From positions 11,191,255 through 11,255,254 of the forward strand of contig OZ025217.1 of NCBI GenBank assembly GCA_964019055.1: 64,000 bases of DNA, read 5' to 3'. The position numbers were made by a program, and so were the translations under genes. The stretch comes from Anthopleura xanthogrammica. Taxonomy: Eukaryota > Cnidaria > Anthozoa > Actiniaria > Actiniidae. Below the pieces are notes generated by a model that was given only the letters and a program-made list of their open reading frames with translations, was not told the DNA's origin and searched no databases. Below, in pieces: positions 24,701-38,149 of this stretch (its first letter is position 1; the number at the start of each line of letters is the position of its first letter).

Positions 24701-27700
24701 CCAGGATGATACGCCTTCTCTGATGAGAACGACGCCATAATAAAATAGAATTTTTTTTCGATTTAAAGTCTTAAAGGAGAACTCACAAGCAACTTTGTTG
24801 CCCCACCATTTTGAATTCTTTTCTTTACGAGAGAACGCGCTTAAAGCAGGTGCTGAAGTTAGTAAGATCTTAGCTTATGCGATGTTGAAAACTATCAGAT
24901 GTTCTCCACTCTTACCTTTCAAATATTGAGTCCTCAAGTCGGGTGCAAGAGAAGTTCAGTCCCTCCTCAAACGTAAAGCTGGAAGGAAAAGGCGAAGAAA
25001 TGAGTGATTTAGAAGAAGTAGCTGTTGAGCGGCTTTTAGGAAAATGCAAAAGCGTGCTTGGCAGTTCTTGTAATTCGATAGGTACAAAATGCGAGAAGAG
25101 TCTCAGTGGTAACACCACACCGCACTCCAAGATAGGCAGTCAGAAGACAATGCGTATACTGGACGATAATGAGGCTTACGTACAATTTGACATTCAAATA
25201 ATCTTCATTCAATGGATACCTAATACTTCAAAAAGAAAACACTAAAATAAAAAAACCACGGCTCCAGCTGCTAAAATTCGAAGATCACAATTATCAAAAA
25301 CTGTTCGAAGCGTTACAGGAATACTCGGAAAGAAAAATGCTTCTACAGCGGAGAATGAGATTCTTAAACCATTTACAACGGTCAGGACTGAATGACAGAA
25401 AGTAAGAGGCTTTGACAGAGCCTTAAAACTTGAGGATTTAGAGTCAGAAGCGAGAGATCTGGCCTCATATCAACGGCTTTTCGCGTTGGTTAGAGATAGC
25501 AACGCCAGAAGTAGAGAACGTAGTTTTATTTCGACCAAAAATCTAGTTTTCAAGCCAGCGAAACACATTCTTCTTCTAAGGACTTCTGACCGTTGGACGA
25601 TCAATGGCAGCTTTGAACCTCCGATTCAACTTCGCCAAATGGTTAGTAAATAGTGTAGTCTTTAAATTTCGACAGTTTTAAACATTAAAAGGAGTTTTTT
25701 TTAAAGTTAAATAACATGAAAACGAAAGAATGTTTCGCCCAGTGAGTTCGCTCCCAAATGCACTAGTAATTAATTAATCAAACGCTTCAATATTGCAACT
25801 GTTTTAACTTAAAAAAAAACAATTTAATAATCTTTCTGTGATGAGCTCAGTCTTTGTAATGGACGAATGAGTTAAGCGTTAGACGTTCGGTGAAATAGTA
25901 TTTTAGTAAAGGATTCAAATGAGGACAAACAAACTGCCGTGATGGTGCTCTGAACGGAAAGGGAGTTCCCCAAACAATAGATTAAACGGAGGAAGCAAGG
26001 CAGAGCATAGTGATCAAATAAAAGCAAAAAACTTAACTTGATTCGGAAATAGCTCCAAAATCCCAGAAAAATATGAAAATGATTCTACTAAAACTCAAAA
26101 ACTATTCTCTAAACTCAAATGTTTTTCCGAAAAAATGAAAAAAATTCTCAAAACATTTCCTTCATAAATTGACTTACGAGTTTACCAATTAGGTTCACTT
26201 CAGCAGCCTTTCAGAAATTGTTATTATAAATATTATTTTTTTTTAATACTTGCAGTTTTATTACTAAGTATTTAAATTCCCCAGTATTAAATAAACTGTT
26301 TTATTTTCTCGTTAATATTGATATCCATTTTCTTTGTGTCTGTGAAGAAGTCGAAGAATTGATGGTGCTAAAATGACCTTTGTCGCACTGGGGTGCGTTT
26401 GGGGGACGTTTATAGTTCACGCTACCAGGCGCTTCAATCACCCCAGCAGAAAATAACTCGCCAATAACTTAATTTCTAAGACGTAAAAAGCACTTAACGC
26501 CACAGAACTTCACTCTCATATCATCTCAACAGCTCGAAGTAAAATCGTATCTGAATATTTGAGCTGCAAGTCTAACATCTACAATCGCCCCTGCGATTAC
26601 TTTTCTGTCGATAAAGGCGCGAAAAAATGTCTTCTTAGACTCCGCAGTGGAGCGATATTGAAAGAGGCTCGCAAGATTGGAAGCTGAGATTACCGAGAGG
26701 TTTGTGGAGAACGTGGTGACATATTGTGTCGAAAAGAAAAGAGCCATTCTTATCGAAGACGATGTTTCAAATTTCAAAATGACTGGTCTCTCTACAGAGG
26801 ACAGAATTGACTTTATTCTTTTAAAACGCCTTTTCCATACGACTAGGTGTGTTTACAATTTCTAGCGCAATCTTTACAGTATTGGAATTGTATTTTACAT
26901 TTTGGCATTGTCGTTTAAGGAAGTTTGTATCTAAAACGTCCTCCTAAGGTAAAAACAAAGAGAAAAACAGCTAGCAGGTTAAAAAAAAATTTCAATGTCA
27001 CGAAACTTAAATACTGCTTAAAGAATATAATAAAAATGAATGAATAAATAGGAAAGTAAGAAATTGTAGGAAAGAGATGAAATAGTTTATAAAGCGAATA
27101 AGATATGAAGTAAAACGTCAGGTACAGTAGGGAGGGGAATAAAAATATAATAGAATCGAATATAAAGAATCTGGAATTCTATTAACTGAAATAAAAAAAA
27201 TATTTATTATACTTTACCATCAAACATTTTAGAAAAAAGAAGAAAAAAAGAAAAGAAGAAAAAAGCTGAAGTAAAAAGTCTAGAAGTATAGTAGGAAGGG
27301 AAATAAACAATCTGAAAATTTATTAACTAAATTGTATCAAAAATTGTACTTCTGTTATACTTTGAAACATTATTTTAAAAAGGTTTTTTTTTTTAAAAGA
27401 AAAATTAAAGATGAAAATCAGCTTAGAATTTCGAATTTTTTTCACCAATCTCGTATGGAAGCTTCAGTGTTGAAATTATTTATTTGAAGACTCTCGTTTT
27501 AACGTAAGCGTGATTTGCGTGAAATGTCTGGTCACATTTGGTAATTTTTGATTCTCGATTACATCATATTATTTTCATAAGACCCCCGGGATGTAATTCG
27601 TCTCAGTTTTCATTCATTAAGAGTGAACACACGCACACGAACATAAAACATGATAAAAAAACCTTCCAACTCTGGATATATACTTGGAAATTCTTATTTG

Positions 27701-30700
27701 TATTCAAGAAAGAATGCTGAACAAATTTGAGACATTGAAAGATTGATAACTTGTTGAGTCTAGAGTTGTAGAAGCGCATGATATTTTGTAGCCTGACTTA
27801 ATGAAAAAAGGAATAATAAAAACACTTGACCAGCAAAAACTACTGAACTTATCCTAAAATTACGAAAACATGTCGCAAAATTTTTTAGAAAATAAGAATG
27901 TTGTAAAATCAAAAAACTTTAAATTATTCAAATGATTTGCCTCGAGAAGTAAAAAATTCAATAAGTTTTACAAGAGACCTTTCAAAGTCCAACTGCAATA
28001 GAAGATTGACTTAGTACTCCTTAAGCACTTTGCTCCAAGTTTACAGAGCTAATGGGGTCGAAAAGTGAGTGGAAACAGGCTCTCAAGCAAGGCTTGATTC
28101 GAGCGCGGTATTTAGGGCGGTCGAGAGTAAATATAAACGAAAGAAAATACAGAGTTAAGATGGGAATTATTACATAAATTTAGTCAACCCAGATACAAGG
28201 CTGAAACTCTATCTGTTTACGAATTATAAAGCCGCAAAAATGGATCTGAGAAGTAACTCGAGAGCCATGCTTTTACTGCGGTTACAACTTGAAGAGAAAA
28301 TGTTACAAGACGGAAGAAATATTGAAAAAGTACCAACCTTGGATTTTTTGAAGTTAGTATTTGGAGACGAGTTTGAACACCTTGGGATGTCCTTTCGAGT
28401 TTTATGTTTTCTACAACTGGTTAGGTTTAGGAACTTTTGTTTAAAATACTAACATTTAAATATTTATAGCGAGATTTGTATCTCATGATTTAACCATTTT
28501 GGAATTGACACATGCCAGTCACATTTTTTTTTGGTATTTTAGCAGTGAAAGGGCTTTCTTGTTCGGTCCGCTAACACCAATGAAACAAGAATACCAAAAA
28601 AAAGTAAAATTTGAACGACAACGTTGAAAAAATGAAGAAAAACATTTTTGTTGGTGTTTTTGTTTTGTTTAGGAATTGAGATTTTGTCAAGAATGCCGAA
28701 GGAGAGCAAGTAATTTCAAGAATAAGAGCGAAAAATCCCCCTTGAAGAATTTCTTTTGTTTTCTTTAAAATTTCTTTCTACTTTGCAGAAAAAAAGGCCT
28801 GAAAATGCGAAGGTCAACATAGCTGGCTAAAATTAGCAGCTGTAAAAGCGAAAAAGCATTAAAAGTTTTCGCCAAGACAAAAGCTTGAGTTGAGTCAACA
28901 AGATGAACAGGGGGCCCAATGTTGTTTCCTGACAAACAAGCAAATCCACTTTCTCTTTAAAACTTATGTATTGTGTGCTTTTCTTTTATCTTTCAACAGG
29001 GGAAAACTTGAAATTTCAAGAACTGTTGTCAACTTCAACCTCTTTTAAAGATGCTTTACAAATCAAAAAAAAAAAAGGTGTGAAAGATATGGCACTTTGA
29101 TAGGTGGATATATCAAGGTGGTGTTGAGATTTCTCAACTAGCTTTCTACTGAATAACACACGAAGTGTTAGTTTTCGTCCACACTTTTAAGAAAGGCTAG
29201 AATCTCTTTCTGCAGCGGGCCACGAGGTTTCTTTGTCAATTTTTAGTGTCAAAATTATGGGCTCTAAGAAGAGGTGTGAAAACCACTCGACAACGTTTAA
29301 ACTTTCTTTAGAATTCACTGCGAAAAGCAACTTCTGTGCGTTCACGAGCACAAATAAGCTTTCATATACACAAAAGAAATCTCACCTCTAAAAGAGCATG
29401 GTTGAGTTGACTGCGCGTGAAGTTTTTCAGATCAAGCTTTTGCAATTAACTTAATTTTCGTTTCAAATTTCGAAAATTAAAATTAAACGAGTTTAAGAAA
29501 AAATACTTGTTTGAAAGTTCATAATTTTTGCCATTTCTCTCAACAAAAAATAAATAAATAAAAATACCCTAAAAAGTTCGAAAATTCAAATTTATGATCT
29601 TAAGAAATGCTATCCATTTATCGATTCTCCAAAATAATAATAAATAGAAAATATCCCAAAAAAATATTTAAAAATATTACAAATTAAAATTAAAATTCTT
29701 AACATTCTTATTTCTCAATTATTAAAAACTAATTTATATTAACTACCGACTCAATTACATAATTATTTTAGGAATAAAATTGTACAAAAGGGAGGTAACA
29801 AAAATATCCCAGAATTTGGAAGTATTTGAAGTGATGAAACTTTTGTACAAATACAAAAAAAATTCCTAAAAAAATATATTTATCTTAATTTCATAAAAAA
29901 ATCATTTTTGATTCGGCATTTTCTACAGTTTATCAATTTTTATACAATTTTTTGACTATTTAGTAGTATTTGAAGCTATTATTTTTGCGATTTTAGGTTC
30001 CTAAATTCTAACTTCTGAAACTGTGATGCTGTTCTTGGAAAAAAAATCTTCAGTTCAGAAGCTCATTTGTTTTAAATAATTTCAATCTTTTTTTTTTTTA
30101 GTAGAACTTGTTGAAAATATACTCTTTTCCTCTCGACGCTCTTCGCTCCTTTTTTCTTCATATATTTTTGATTCATCGTTTGTGAAGGCGTTAAAATATC
30201 ATGTTCAACTAAAGTAAACGAAGAGCAAAGCGCGCTTTACCGACCAAAAAAGATAGAGACGCGGCCGTAGATATTGGTAAATCAGCCGCTTTCCATACAA
30301 GAATAACAATTAAGCTCGCAAGAAAAGAGATTTACAAATCAATGCTTTTATCACAGACGAAATCTCCCTGGGTCTATAAATCAGAACAGCCGACAATTCC
30401 CGCTATCAATTCTTTAAATCTCAGCCGAGAACCTTATTTTTAAGCGAAGCATTAAAATAACACAATAATCTAGAAACGAGATAAGACACATTCACGTGAA
30501 AAAAAAATAGAAATTTGGCAGAATTCTTTCTTTTTGGGGAAAAATTTACACAAGAGTCTGTTACGGTGCGAAAGCATGTGTTAAAAGAAGAATTTGTCAT
30601 CCAAATCCTCGTAAAAATAGCCTACAAAAGGGCAGGACGAATCCCAATTCAATTAAATTCCAATAAGATAGAGTTTGGAAGCCAAGTATGTCAGTTTTTA

Positions 30701-32270
30701 AAATGGAATTTAGTTCTTAATCGACGTAAATTAAACCTGAAAGAAAGCAAGTCTGATTTAGTAAGTAATTTTTGACGGGACTTAATCTTACTGTCGAACT
30801 TCAAAAGACTTTAGCCTTTTTTTAACACACAATAAGTATTATTCTCTAAAGCGAAAACAATCAAAGGCAGCCAGATTTTTTATGCATTGCAAAAGAAAAA
30901 GCGAACTCTTTTAGACCAGAACGACAGCCTTGGAACTGAAGAAGACTTAAAATTTGATGCTTTCTTTATTAAACTAGCGAAGACAATAAGAAAGAAAAGA
31001 TGAACGGCTTTTTTTGTGTCTATTCCTGTTCGCATCACATTAATGTGTTATTATACTTCAACAAAGGGTAAAAAATGGTGAGTACATATTATTGACATTG
31101 CATTTGAAAAATCGCTGTTCCCAAAACGTAGCATCTGTGTTTGTCATCCGCCTTGGTTGCTTCGCAAACAACGACTCCTCGATAAGCTATGTGTGAGATA
31201 TCGCCCAGTAACCGTGGGAGAACATGAGGGGCAAGAACACTCAAAAAGTCAGAGCTCTAAACCGAGACAAAGAACAAAACAGGAAGAAACAGGATCAAAT
31301 TTTCTTGTAATAACAAACCAAAGAACAAAGATAAAACAATAGCAAATCTGTACTGATGCGAATTAAGATAAATTACTTTTAATTTTTTAAGCTAATTTTG
31401 ATCGAATTTTGAAACTATTATGAAACTCTGGTGACAATTTAGCAAGAAGATATTTTTTCCTTCATAATTTGCAGTAGAAAATACCAATTTTTGAGAGAAA
31501 TATGGAATTTTTTTTTCTTTTTTTGGGCAGCGAAAACATGTGTTTTGCACCTTTTTTAATTGTTTTTAGAACAAATCTATTTTATTAAAAAGAAAACAGA
31601 AGAAAAGAAATGCTTAAGAACTGGGAGTTGTTTGCATTTCATAATGAAAGCGGTGTTTTTATTGTGTTCAGTTAAAACATCATCGGAAAAAAGAGTTTTT
31701 CTTTAAACAAAAAACGTTTCATTAAAGAAAGCAAAGTCGCTGATTTCGAGATGGAATAAGTTATGAAAATAAAGGAAAAAAAACATTGTTAAGCAAAGAT
31801 TGCTTGAGTATTCAAAATCATATCTTTTGCGAGGTTAAGTTTAATATAAATCGGCTTGAATAATTTATCTTTCGAAAGCACTTAAATGGGTTTTTAAAGA
31901 CCATTTTTTCAGGTGAGTGTTTTGTTTTGTTTTTGAAAAATACGTTTTATGATGGAAAAAAGGTGTAAAAAAGGTCAATAATAAAAACGAGAAGTAGAAG
32001 AATGAGAAGAAGAATGTTGAAGAAGAAGAAGAAAAATATCTTAAAAGTTCCTTTCCTTCACACTTCTTCTTTTCTCTCCTCTCCTTTGCTCTGCTCTCCT
32101 TCTCTATGTTATCTATTTTTTATTGATTGTATCCTTTCGTCATACGTTTGTAAAAGCAAATAAAAACTAAAATACATCTTTTCAGCTCATTTTCAAAGAA
32201 AATTTGAAAATCTACATTAGCCTATAATCATACTTTCGAGGATTATTCAAAACTATTGCAGTTCACTGTA
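21795..32270. other. 10.5 kb without a recognisable gene
   Basis: The quietest part of the window. ORFs of 60-105 codons occur (for example 23831-24148 minus overlapping 23930-24235 plus; 24943-25245 plus; 26526-26777 minus; 30515-30775 plus). None has identifiable motifs or a matching chain of exons, and several overlap on opposite strands. The least AT-rich part, 24.9-25.6 kb, is the best place to look for an unrecognised exon. Confidence 0.45.
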
Positions 32271-32271
32271 A

Positions 32272-32352
32272 AAAGAAAGAAAGAAAGAAAGAATGAATGA
32301 AAGAAAGAAAGAAAGAAAGAAAGAATGAGCGAAAATAAGAAAGAAAGAAAGA
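32272..32352. repeat. (GAAA)n microsatellite
   Basis: GAAAGAAAG with GAATGAATG interruptions. Confidence 0.9.
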
Positions 32353-33018
32353 TAAAAGAAACATAGAAAAGGAAACGCGTGCTTCCTCGTAAAAAAGCTA
32401 CTTCATTGGTCAAAATATTAAGCTTTTTCATTGGCTAAAATCGAAAGCCATTTAACAGCCACGATGTCAATCATCTCCCTTACAAAAAATCAGGTCAAAC
32501 TTAGTTAACCATTCGTATCAGTTACTTACTATTACAGGTTTTAACCCCGGATTTTAATCTGTCTATTCTTACTTAATACTTTTGAGTTTACCAGAGAATT
32601 AAGAGGTCAACCAGACAACAGGGAAAGCCTTGAGAGCCGTGCAAAAAGATGCTTTGGTGCAGGATCTTTCTTAATTAACCCTTCTTGGGTTGTACCTCCT
32701 GCACCTTTCCACTTCATTCTTATTTCTATTTTTGTAATTCTTTGATTTTTTGTGTGTGGAAAAATAAAAACCTTTGAACCTTTATTATTTGTTAGTAATG
32801 AACATCTTAAAAGTTAAAAATAAAATTATTTATAAATAAAATTCATCAAAAACTGATTTATAGTTCCTGTTCTTTGCTTTACTGGTGATGCCTCGTTTCA
32901 TTTAGCCTTAATTTTTTACTTGATAATGACGTTATGTACCTTCAAAACGTAGTCATTTTATTCATTAATCTAGAATTTTCTCATGGTTTTTAAAATCAAG
33001 AACATCGATTTTACCCCT

Positions 33019-33918
33019 TCACAATTCCCTGCGCGATCTTGAATGTTAGCCGGACCTTTGCATCGAAGCGAGACGAACGATGACCTTGCAGTGATAGAGA
33101 CATGTAAAATATTTTCGGAGGTGTTATAAAAGGTTAGCCTCCTCCATAGGCATCTCCTTTGGGGTCCTCGGGCTTCCTGTACTCCTCGCTTTTCTTTCTC
33201 CCTCTCTCGTCCCAGTCTTCCCTGCCATATATTTTAACACAGGAATCCCAATTGCGTTCTGGAGAATAAGCCAATTCACAATTTAAGAATCGTTTTCAGT
33301 GCGCATACGATTTTATCCCGAACTTCTCACCTTCTTGTGTTTAAACCTTCTTTTGTTTTTAATTAAACAAAAGAAGGTGAGAAATTCGGGATAAAATCGC
33401 ATGCGCACTGAAAACGATTCTTAAACTATGAATACACCAGTTTCACATTCGATGTAAACCGCTGTTTTTGAAGACCACGGACTCATTTGCACAGGCATAG
33501 CCTCGTTTATGAGTCAGCTATTCAACGACACCATTAAAAGTCCGTGGGATTTCAAAACATTGGTATTGTTCAACTTACACATTCTTTACGTTACAGTTGA
33601 CTTTAGCAAATCATTAGCAACAACCAACTTTAATGTAAAGAATGTGCAAGTTGAATAATACCACTCCCACGGACTTTTAATGGTGTATTTGAATAGATGA
33701 CTTATAAACGAGGCTAAGCCTGTGCAAATGAGTCTGTGGTCTTCAAAAACAGCGGTTTGCATCGAATGTGAAACTGGAGTATTGGCTTATAAATATGGAG
33801 TAGCCTGCGGAGGAGGCTAAAAAAGGTCTCTATCATTGCAAGCTCACCTTAAGTCTCGCTTCGATGCAAAGGCACGGCTGCCTTTCAAGATTGCGCAGGG
33901 AACTGTGAATGAGACTAT
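33019..33918. mobile_element. nested foldback element, ~900 bp
   Basis: Concentric inverted repeats. Outer: CCCTGCGCGATCTTGAA plus the CTTTGCATCGAAGCGAGAC region (33027-33110) pairs with 33825-33905. Middle: 33430-33550 (CAGTTTCACATTCGATG, CTCATTTGCACAGGC, AAAGTCCGTGGGATTTC) pairs with 33655-33785. Inner: 33565-33600 pairs with 33620-33652. A separate long hairpin (33285-33355 with 33365-33425) sits in the left arm. No transposase. Related copies are at 46.67 and 54.1 kb. Confidence 0.8.
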
Positions 33919-34424
33919 TGCCCTAGGCAGAAACGAATAGGAAAATGGGTGCTAATCTGCCACTTGGAGACTGGGCAATAGAATTTGTGTAGACAGTATT
34001 CGGATATATTACGCCGAATTCATCCGACTCAGAAAATAGCGAACCAATCACTATTGCAGAAGTTTTCCCAGTGGAATTAAAATCTACTACACAGTATTCT
34101 GTTTTAAGGGTACTACAAGGATTACGAGGCAATCTTCTTCTATTTTTACAGGACGGTAAACAATTGAAACAATTTATAATTAATTTTCCGCGATCATAGT
34201 TTTGAATTCTGAGATATTCTAGCTAATTTGTTGAGCTTGGAGAACATAGCTACGGTAACTAAGAGGAATTGGTATCATATTTTTGAAGCGTACAAATTTC
34301 AAAGTTCTATGTATCTTTAAAACGAAAAAGATCAATAAAAAAATGGGAATAAAAGCTTGACTAGGTATAAGTTTTATTATTTGATTTGAAACTCGTCTTA
34401 GAAAGAGTGATTGCTATTCACTGT

Positions 34425-34618
34425 AATAGACCTATTCGGCTTGGGCGTAATGCTTTCAGACCACGTGTCTTTCCCCAGAGTATCATTTCATTGTTTAACG
34501 GTTGCGCATGAGAAGACACATGAATATGGATACAACTCAAACAAAGAATCTTATTCTCAAGAGAATGACACGTGGTCTGAAATGGGAAAACATTACACCC
34601 AAGCCGAAAAGGTCTATT
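34425..34618. mobile_element. MITE, 194 bp, ~45-bp terminal inverted repeats
   Basis: The left end AATAGACCTATTCGGCTTGG continues through GGCGTAATGCTTTCAGACCA and is mirrored by the right end (ACACGTGGTCTGAAATGGG onward). The short plus-strand ORF lies inside the element. A second copy is at 35.57 kb and fragments lie at 54.08 and 62.93 kb. Confidence 0.85.
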
Positions 34619-35474
34619 GATCTCGCATTTTCTATCTAGTTCCCTTTTTAGAAAACAATGATATGCAAAGAAAAATAAAATCTTTGGAAAAAATCGTATT
34701 ATGTTTTCAATAAATAATTTTTGATATATTATATCTTATGTGCTCACCATTTATCTTGTAGCTGCTCAGTGAACAAGATAAGTTTATCTTGTCATTAAAA
34801 AAATCGAATTCTAAGCCTGGACTTCTTTTTTCTATTTCTATTTCTTCCCAAAGAAGCGTTCCCCAGTCCCCGCGCGACCATTAGCTGCTTATCCGGAAGG
34901 TTGATACTTCATGTATGATACATACACATGATTACCAAATACATTTATTGTTATGGATAAAACGATTTACAATACATGACGTTTCCACCCTTTGACAATT
35001 AATATTTAAAGATCACTATTAAAAATGATTTTATGTGTATATGTAGTGTAAATAAACTGAAATCTTACCTGACATGAAGCATTGGCCGATAGCTTTGAAC
35101 TTCCAGTTACGTTCACCCACTGGTACCATCTCTACGTCAAAAAGAGAGAAGTCAGGCTTTTCTTTTAAAAAAAAAAAAACATCTCACACTTCCCTGCAGC
35201 TTCAATGAACTAAATCCAAGCTATAAACAAGCTCACCCATTCTTACTTCACTATTTTTCCTTTTCTTTCTTTTTCCTTTTTTTTTTTCGTTCTTTTTTTT
35301 TTATCCCATTTTTTCCTATAAAAATAATTTTGAGATATTTTTAGTAGTATTGGAATAAATCCATAGAGAAAGTAGAAGCATTTTTCATTTTATGTAATAA
35401 GTTAGAAAAAACCATTAAAAACCCTTCGACTAAAGCCGTGTTTTCAATATTTCATACTATAATCTTTACGAGTT

Positions 35475-35508
35475 CCCTGTGGTATTATGATATATACCAC
35501 AGGGAACC
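35475..35508. repeat. short perfect hairpin
   Basis: GTTCCCTGTGGTAT is followed after ten bases by ATACCACAGGGAAC. Function unknown; probably a miniature foldback remnant. Confidence 0.7.
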
Positions 35509-35570
35509 CAAGATTTCAAAATGAAAATCCCTATGCTAACAAAATTGTACTTTCATTAGACCTTAACCCT

Positions 35571-35757
35571 AATAGACCTCTTTAATATGGGTGTAATGTT
35601 TTGCCATTTCAGACCATGTGTCATTCTCTTGAGAATAATATTCTTTGTTTGAGTTGTATCCATTTTCATGTGTCTTCTCATGCACAACCATTAAACAAAG
35701 GAATGATACTGTAGGGAATGGTCTGAAATGGGCAAACAAAATGCCTAAGCTTGGAAG
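35571..35757. mobile_element. MITE, second copy of the 34.4-kb family
   Basis: Begins AATAGACCTCTTTAATATGG and contains TTTCAGACCATGTGTCATTC. The core is inverted relative to the 34.4-kb copy, and the right end GGTCTGAAATGGGCAAAC is more decayed. Confidence 0.75.
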
Positions 35758-35956
35758 TTTATTTAGAAGTACTCATGACATTTATTTTAATGATTTAGGT
35801 TATTCCTTTCAACACAATTTATTCCCTTTTCAATTTAGAAAATATATCTTAAGTTTACCTTACAAGTAATTTGTATACATCAAGACATCTTCTTAACCAT
35901 TGAATGTAAGAAATAAGATAATATTCAAATGAAAAACCCAAAGGACAACAAAAGAG

Positions 35957-35981
35957 CACACCCCCCCCCCCCCCCCCCCCC
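35957..35981 (+). repeat. poly-C tract (~24 C)
   Basis: Uninterrupted C run. Similar runs occur at 17.90, 36.58 and 43.93 kb, with G runs at 49.28 and 49.43 kb. Confidence 0.95.
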
Positions 35982-36124
35982 AAACACAAACATGAATACA
36001 CTACCCAGGGATTAATGAGTATATATTTATAACTATCACGCCCCTTATGGGTCTCTTTTGTGAGGTCACTCCACACGCACCACCACTACATTATATTTTT
36101 ACAACACACAATACTCAACTCACA

Positions 36125-36378
36125 TGTTAATTTTTAGGGAGGGAGGAAAACCGGAGAACTGGAGAAAAACCCTTGTGGAAAGGGAGAGAACAACACATCA
36201 AACAAACTCAACTCACACATTGATTTTTACGGAGAGAGGAAAACCAGAAAACCTGGAGAAACACCCTCATGGCAAGGGAGAGAACAACACATCAAACGAA
36301 CTCAACTCAATTATGATCCAACCCAGACCACAGTGGTGAACAGCAAGCAGTAAACCACTATGCCACCCATGCAGTAAT
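36125..36378 (-). mobile_element. tRNA-derived SINE with duplicated body
   Basis: On the minus strand an A-box-like GGTGGCATAGTGG lies near 36370 and a decayed B-box (GGTTGGATCATAA) near 36315. Two tandem copies of the body (GAGGAAAACCAGAAAACCTG type) follow at 36135-36225 and 36232-36305. A single degenerate copy of the 57-bp tail unit lies at 36440-36545. Confidence 0.65.
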
Positions 36379-36870
36379 GACATGATCCCTGTATTTGTGC
36401 AGCAACCATCCTCAATCTTAAATACTCCCTACTCAATTTATCAAACCCTGAGACAACCTCTGGACTGATCTAAATCTAACCAGTTAGGGACCGTGGTAAT
36501 CTAAGTGGGGGCATGGCTAACTCTCAAATCCCATTGGAATTTAGCATGTTGGATGTACAATGGCTGTACTACTCTTGCCCCCCCCCCCCCAATCCTCCTC
36601 CATACACCACTCACTGAGGCTTCACTTTGATTATAATTTAGGTGTGAAAGAACGTTTCTATTTGAAAGCTTTTTAACTTATACCTTAAATAATCTATGTC
36701 TTTGATAACCAGTCTGAGTTTTAAGCATTTGAAACACCAACTATACTATTCTACATGTTTGTAGTTTTTCCCTTTTTAAAGATTTATATGCTGTGTTAAG
36801 AATAGCATATTTGGATAGCTGAAGTATATACTAAGAGATTATAAGAAGAACTAAAGAAAACATATTACAA

Positions 36871-36954
36871 AGACCCCTTGTACATGACATCAAAGTAGCT
36901 CAAATTGGAGGACAAAACAAAAGAATTTCAATCTCCTGAGAATTGCAAGGGGTC
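36871..36954. mobile_element. short foldback related to the 17.8-kb MITE
   Basis: Ends AGACCCCTTG and CAAGGGGTCT are inverted repeats. The interior shares ACAAAACAAAAGAA and CTCCTGAG motifs with the 17.8-kb element. Confidence 0.65.
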
Positions 36955-36968
36955 TCATAGCACTCTAA

Positions 36969-37114
36969 AACTTGATTCTCCTAGATTCACTCAAAACTAG
37001 TAAAAAGTTCTTATTCTAGTCCCCAGATAAGATATTATACTCTAAGAAACTTATGATCTCTTATCTAGGGACCTTAAAATAAGAACTTTTTACTAGTTTT
37101 GAAAGAATCAAGTT
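36969..37114. mobile_element. 146-bp foldback element
   Basis: AACTTGATTCTCCTAG and AAAACTAGTAAAAAGTTCTT on the left pair with AAGAACTTTTTACTAGTTTT and GAATCAAGTT on the right. Inside, AGATAAGATATTA-like and ATCTCTTATCTAGGG arms pair too. No coding content. Confidence 0.8.
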
Positions 37115-38149
37115 AAAATAACAGTGTAATAACAGTGTAGAACTTTATTAATTCCAAAACTATGAATTTCTTTAAAGTAAAACAAACATTAAGATTTAAA
37201 GTACAATGATTAAAGTAAACGTAAAAGCATCTATTTTAAAAGTATTATAGTTATTTTAAAACTACAAATCAAAAATTTATATAAATTTATTCATAATTTT
37301 GCCCTAGTATTGGGAATAAATTGCGAGTTTATTATTCATAAAATATTATTGTGTTCAGCTTACCTACCAGCTTTTCTCACCAATGTTTGACCATAAGCAG
37401 CCTTGATAAGTCTCCTTTCCATATGTGGTAGTATTTTTGACCTTATGGTTTTATAAACAGATATATTTTAAGAGATTTTAGTAGTTTTCTTTAGGTTTTG
37501 TTGTTGTGTGATCGACTATTGCTCAAACTTCCCGCTATACCCATCATGCATTGGAAGAAATCCACAGGGATCCCACAGAAAACTCTTTTTTTTTAAAGTT
37601 CTGACGTATTTCCGGGTCCAACTCACCAAATTTCACCAATTTCCTCACCAAAATTCCGCTAAAATGAAGCGAAAAACGTTCTTAATGATTTAGTCACCTG
37701 AAATAATTAGAACTTTGAACAACAAATTCTATAATGAAGGAAAAGTAAGAAAAATATCAAGAGAGCATAAGTAAAAGAGGGAAACTTCTTAATACCGTGC
37801 GCGCCATGTGAATTCCCGGTTGGGCTATTTTTAGCTTTCGCATAAAGTCAATTTTCGCCTCACCCTGCTCCAGTGCGTCAAAAATTGTGTGATTCATCCA
37901 AACCTTGAAGTAGCGAAAACATGTAAAGATTTTTTGGGGAAAAAATTAATTTCGCGCCTTTTTGAAGGTTCAACAGCTCAGTTCAGTCGTTTTTTATCAG
38001 AGAAAAGAACATAGCCAATCCTGATCTTTTTGCTTTATCTAATAATAGATTTTGTCGAAAAAAGCATCGATTGACTTCACGTAAAAGCTTTTTAAAATTT
38101 GCTGGTGGTTTAAACATCTTTCTTTCATTCTTTCATTCTTTCTTTCTTT
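37115..38149. other. no feature recognised
   Basis: AT-rich; short ORF only. Confidence 0.5.

Noticed and set aside
24943..25245. 100-codon plus-strand ORF with a plausible composition
   Set aside because: No motif, no splice partners and an overlapping minus-strand ORF; left as unassigned rather than called a gene.
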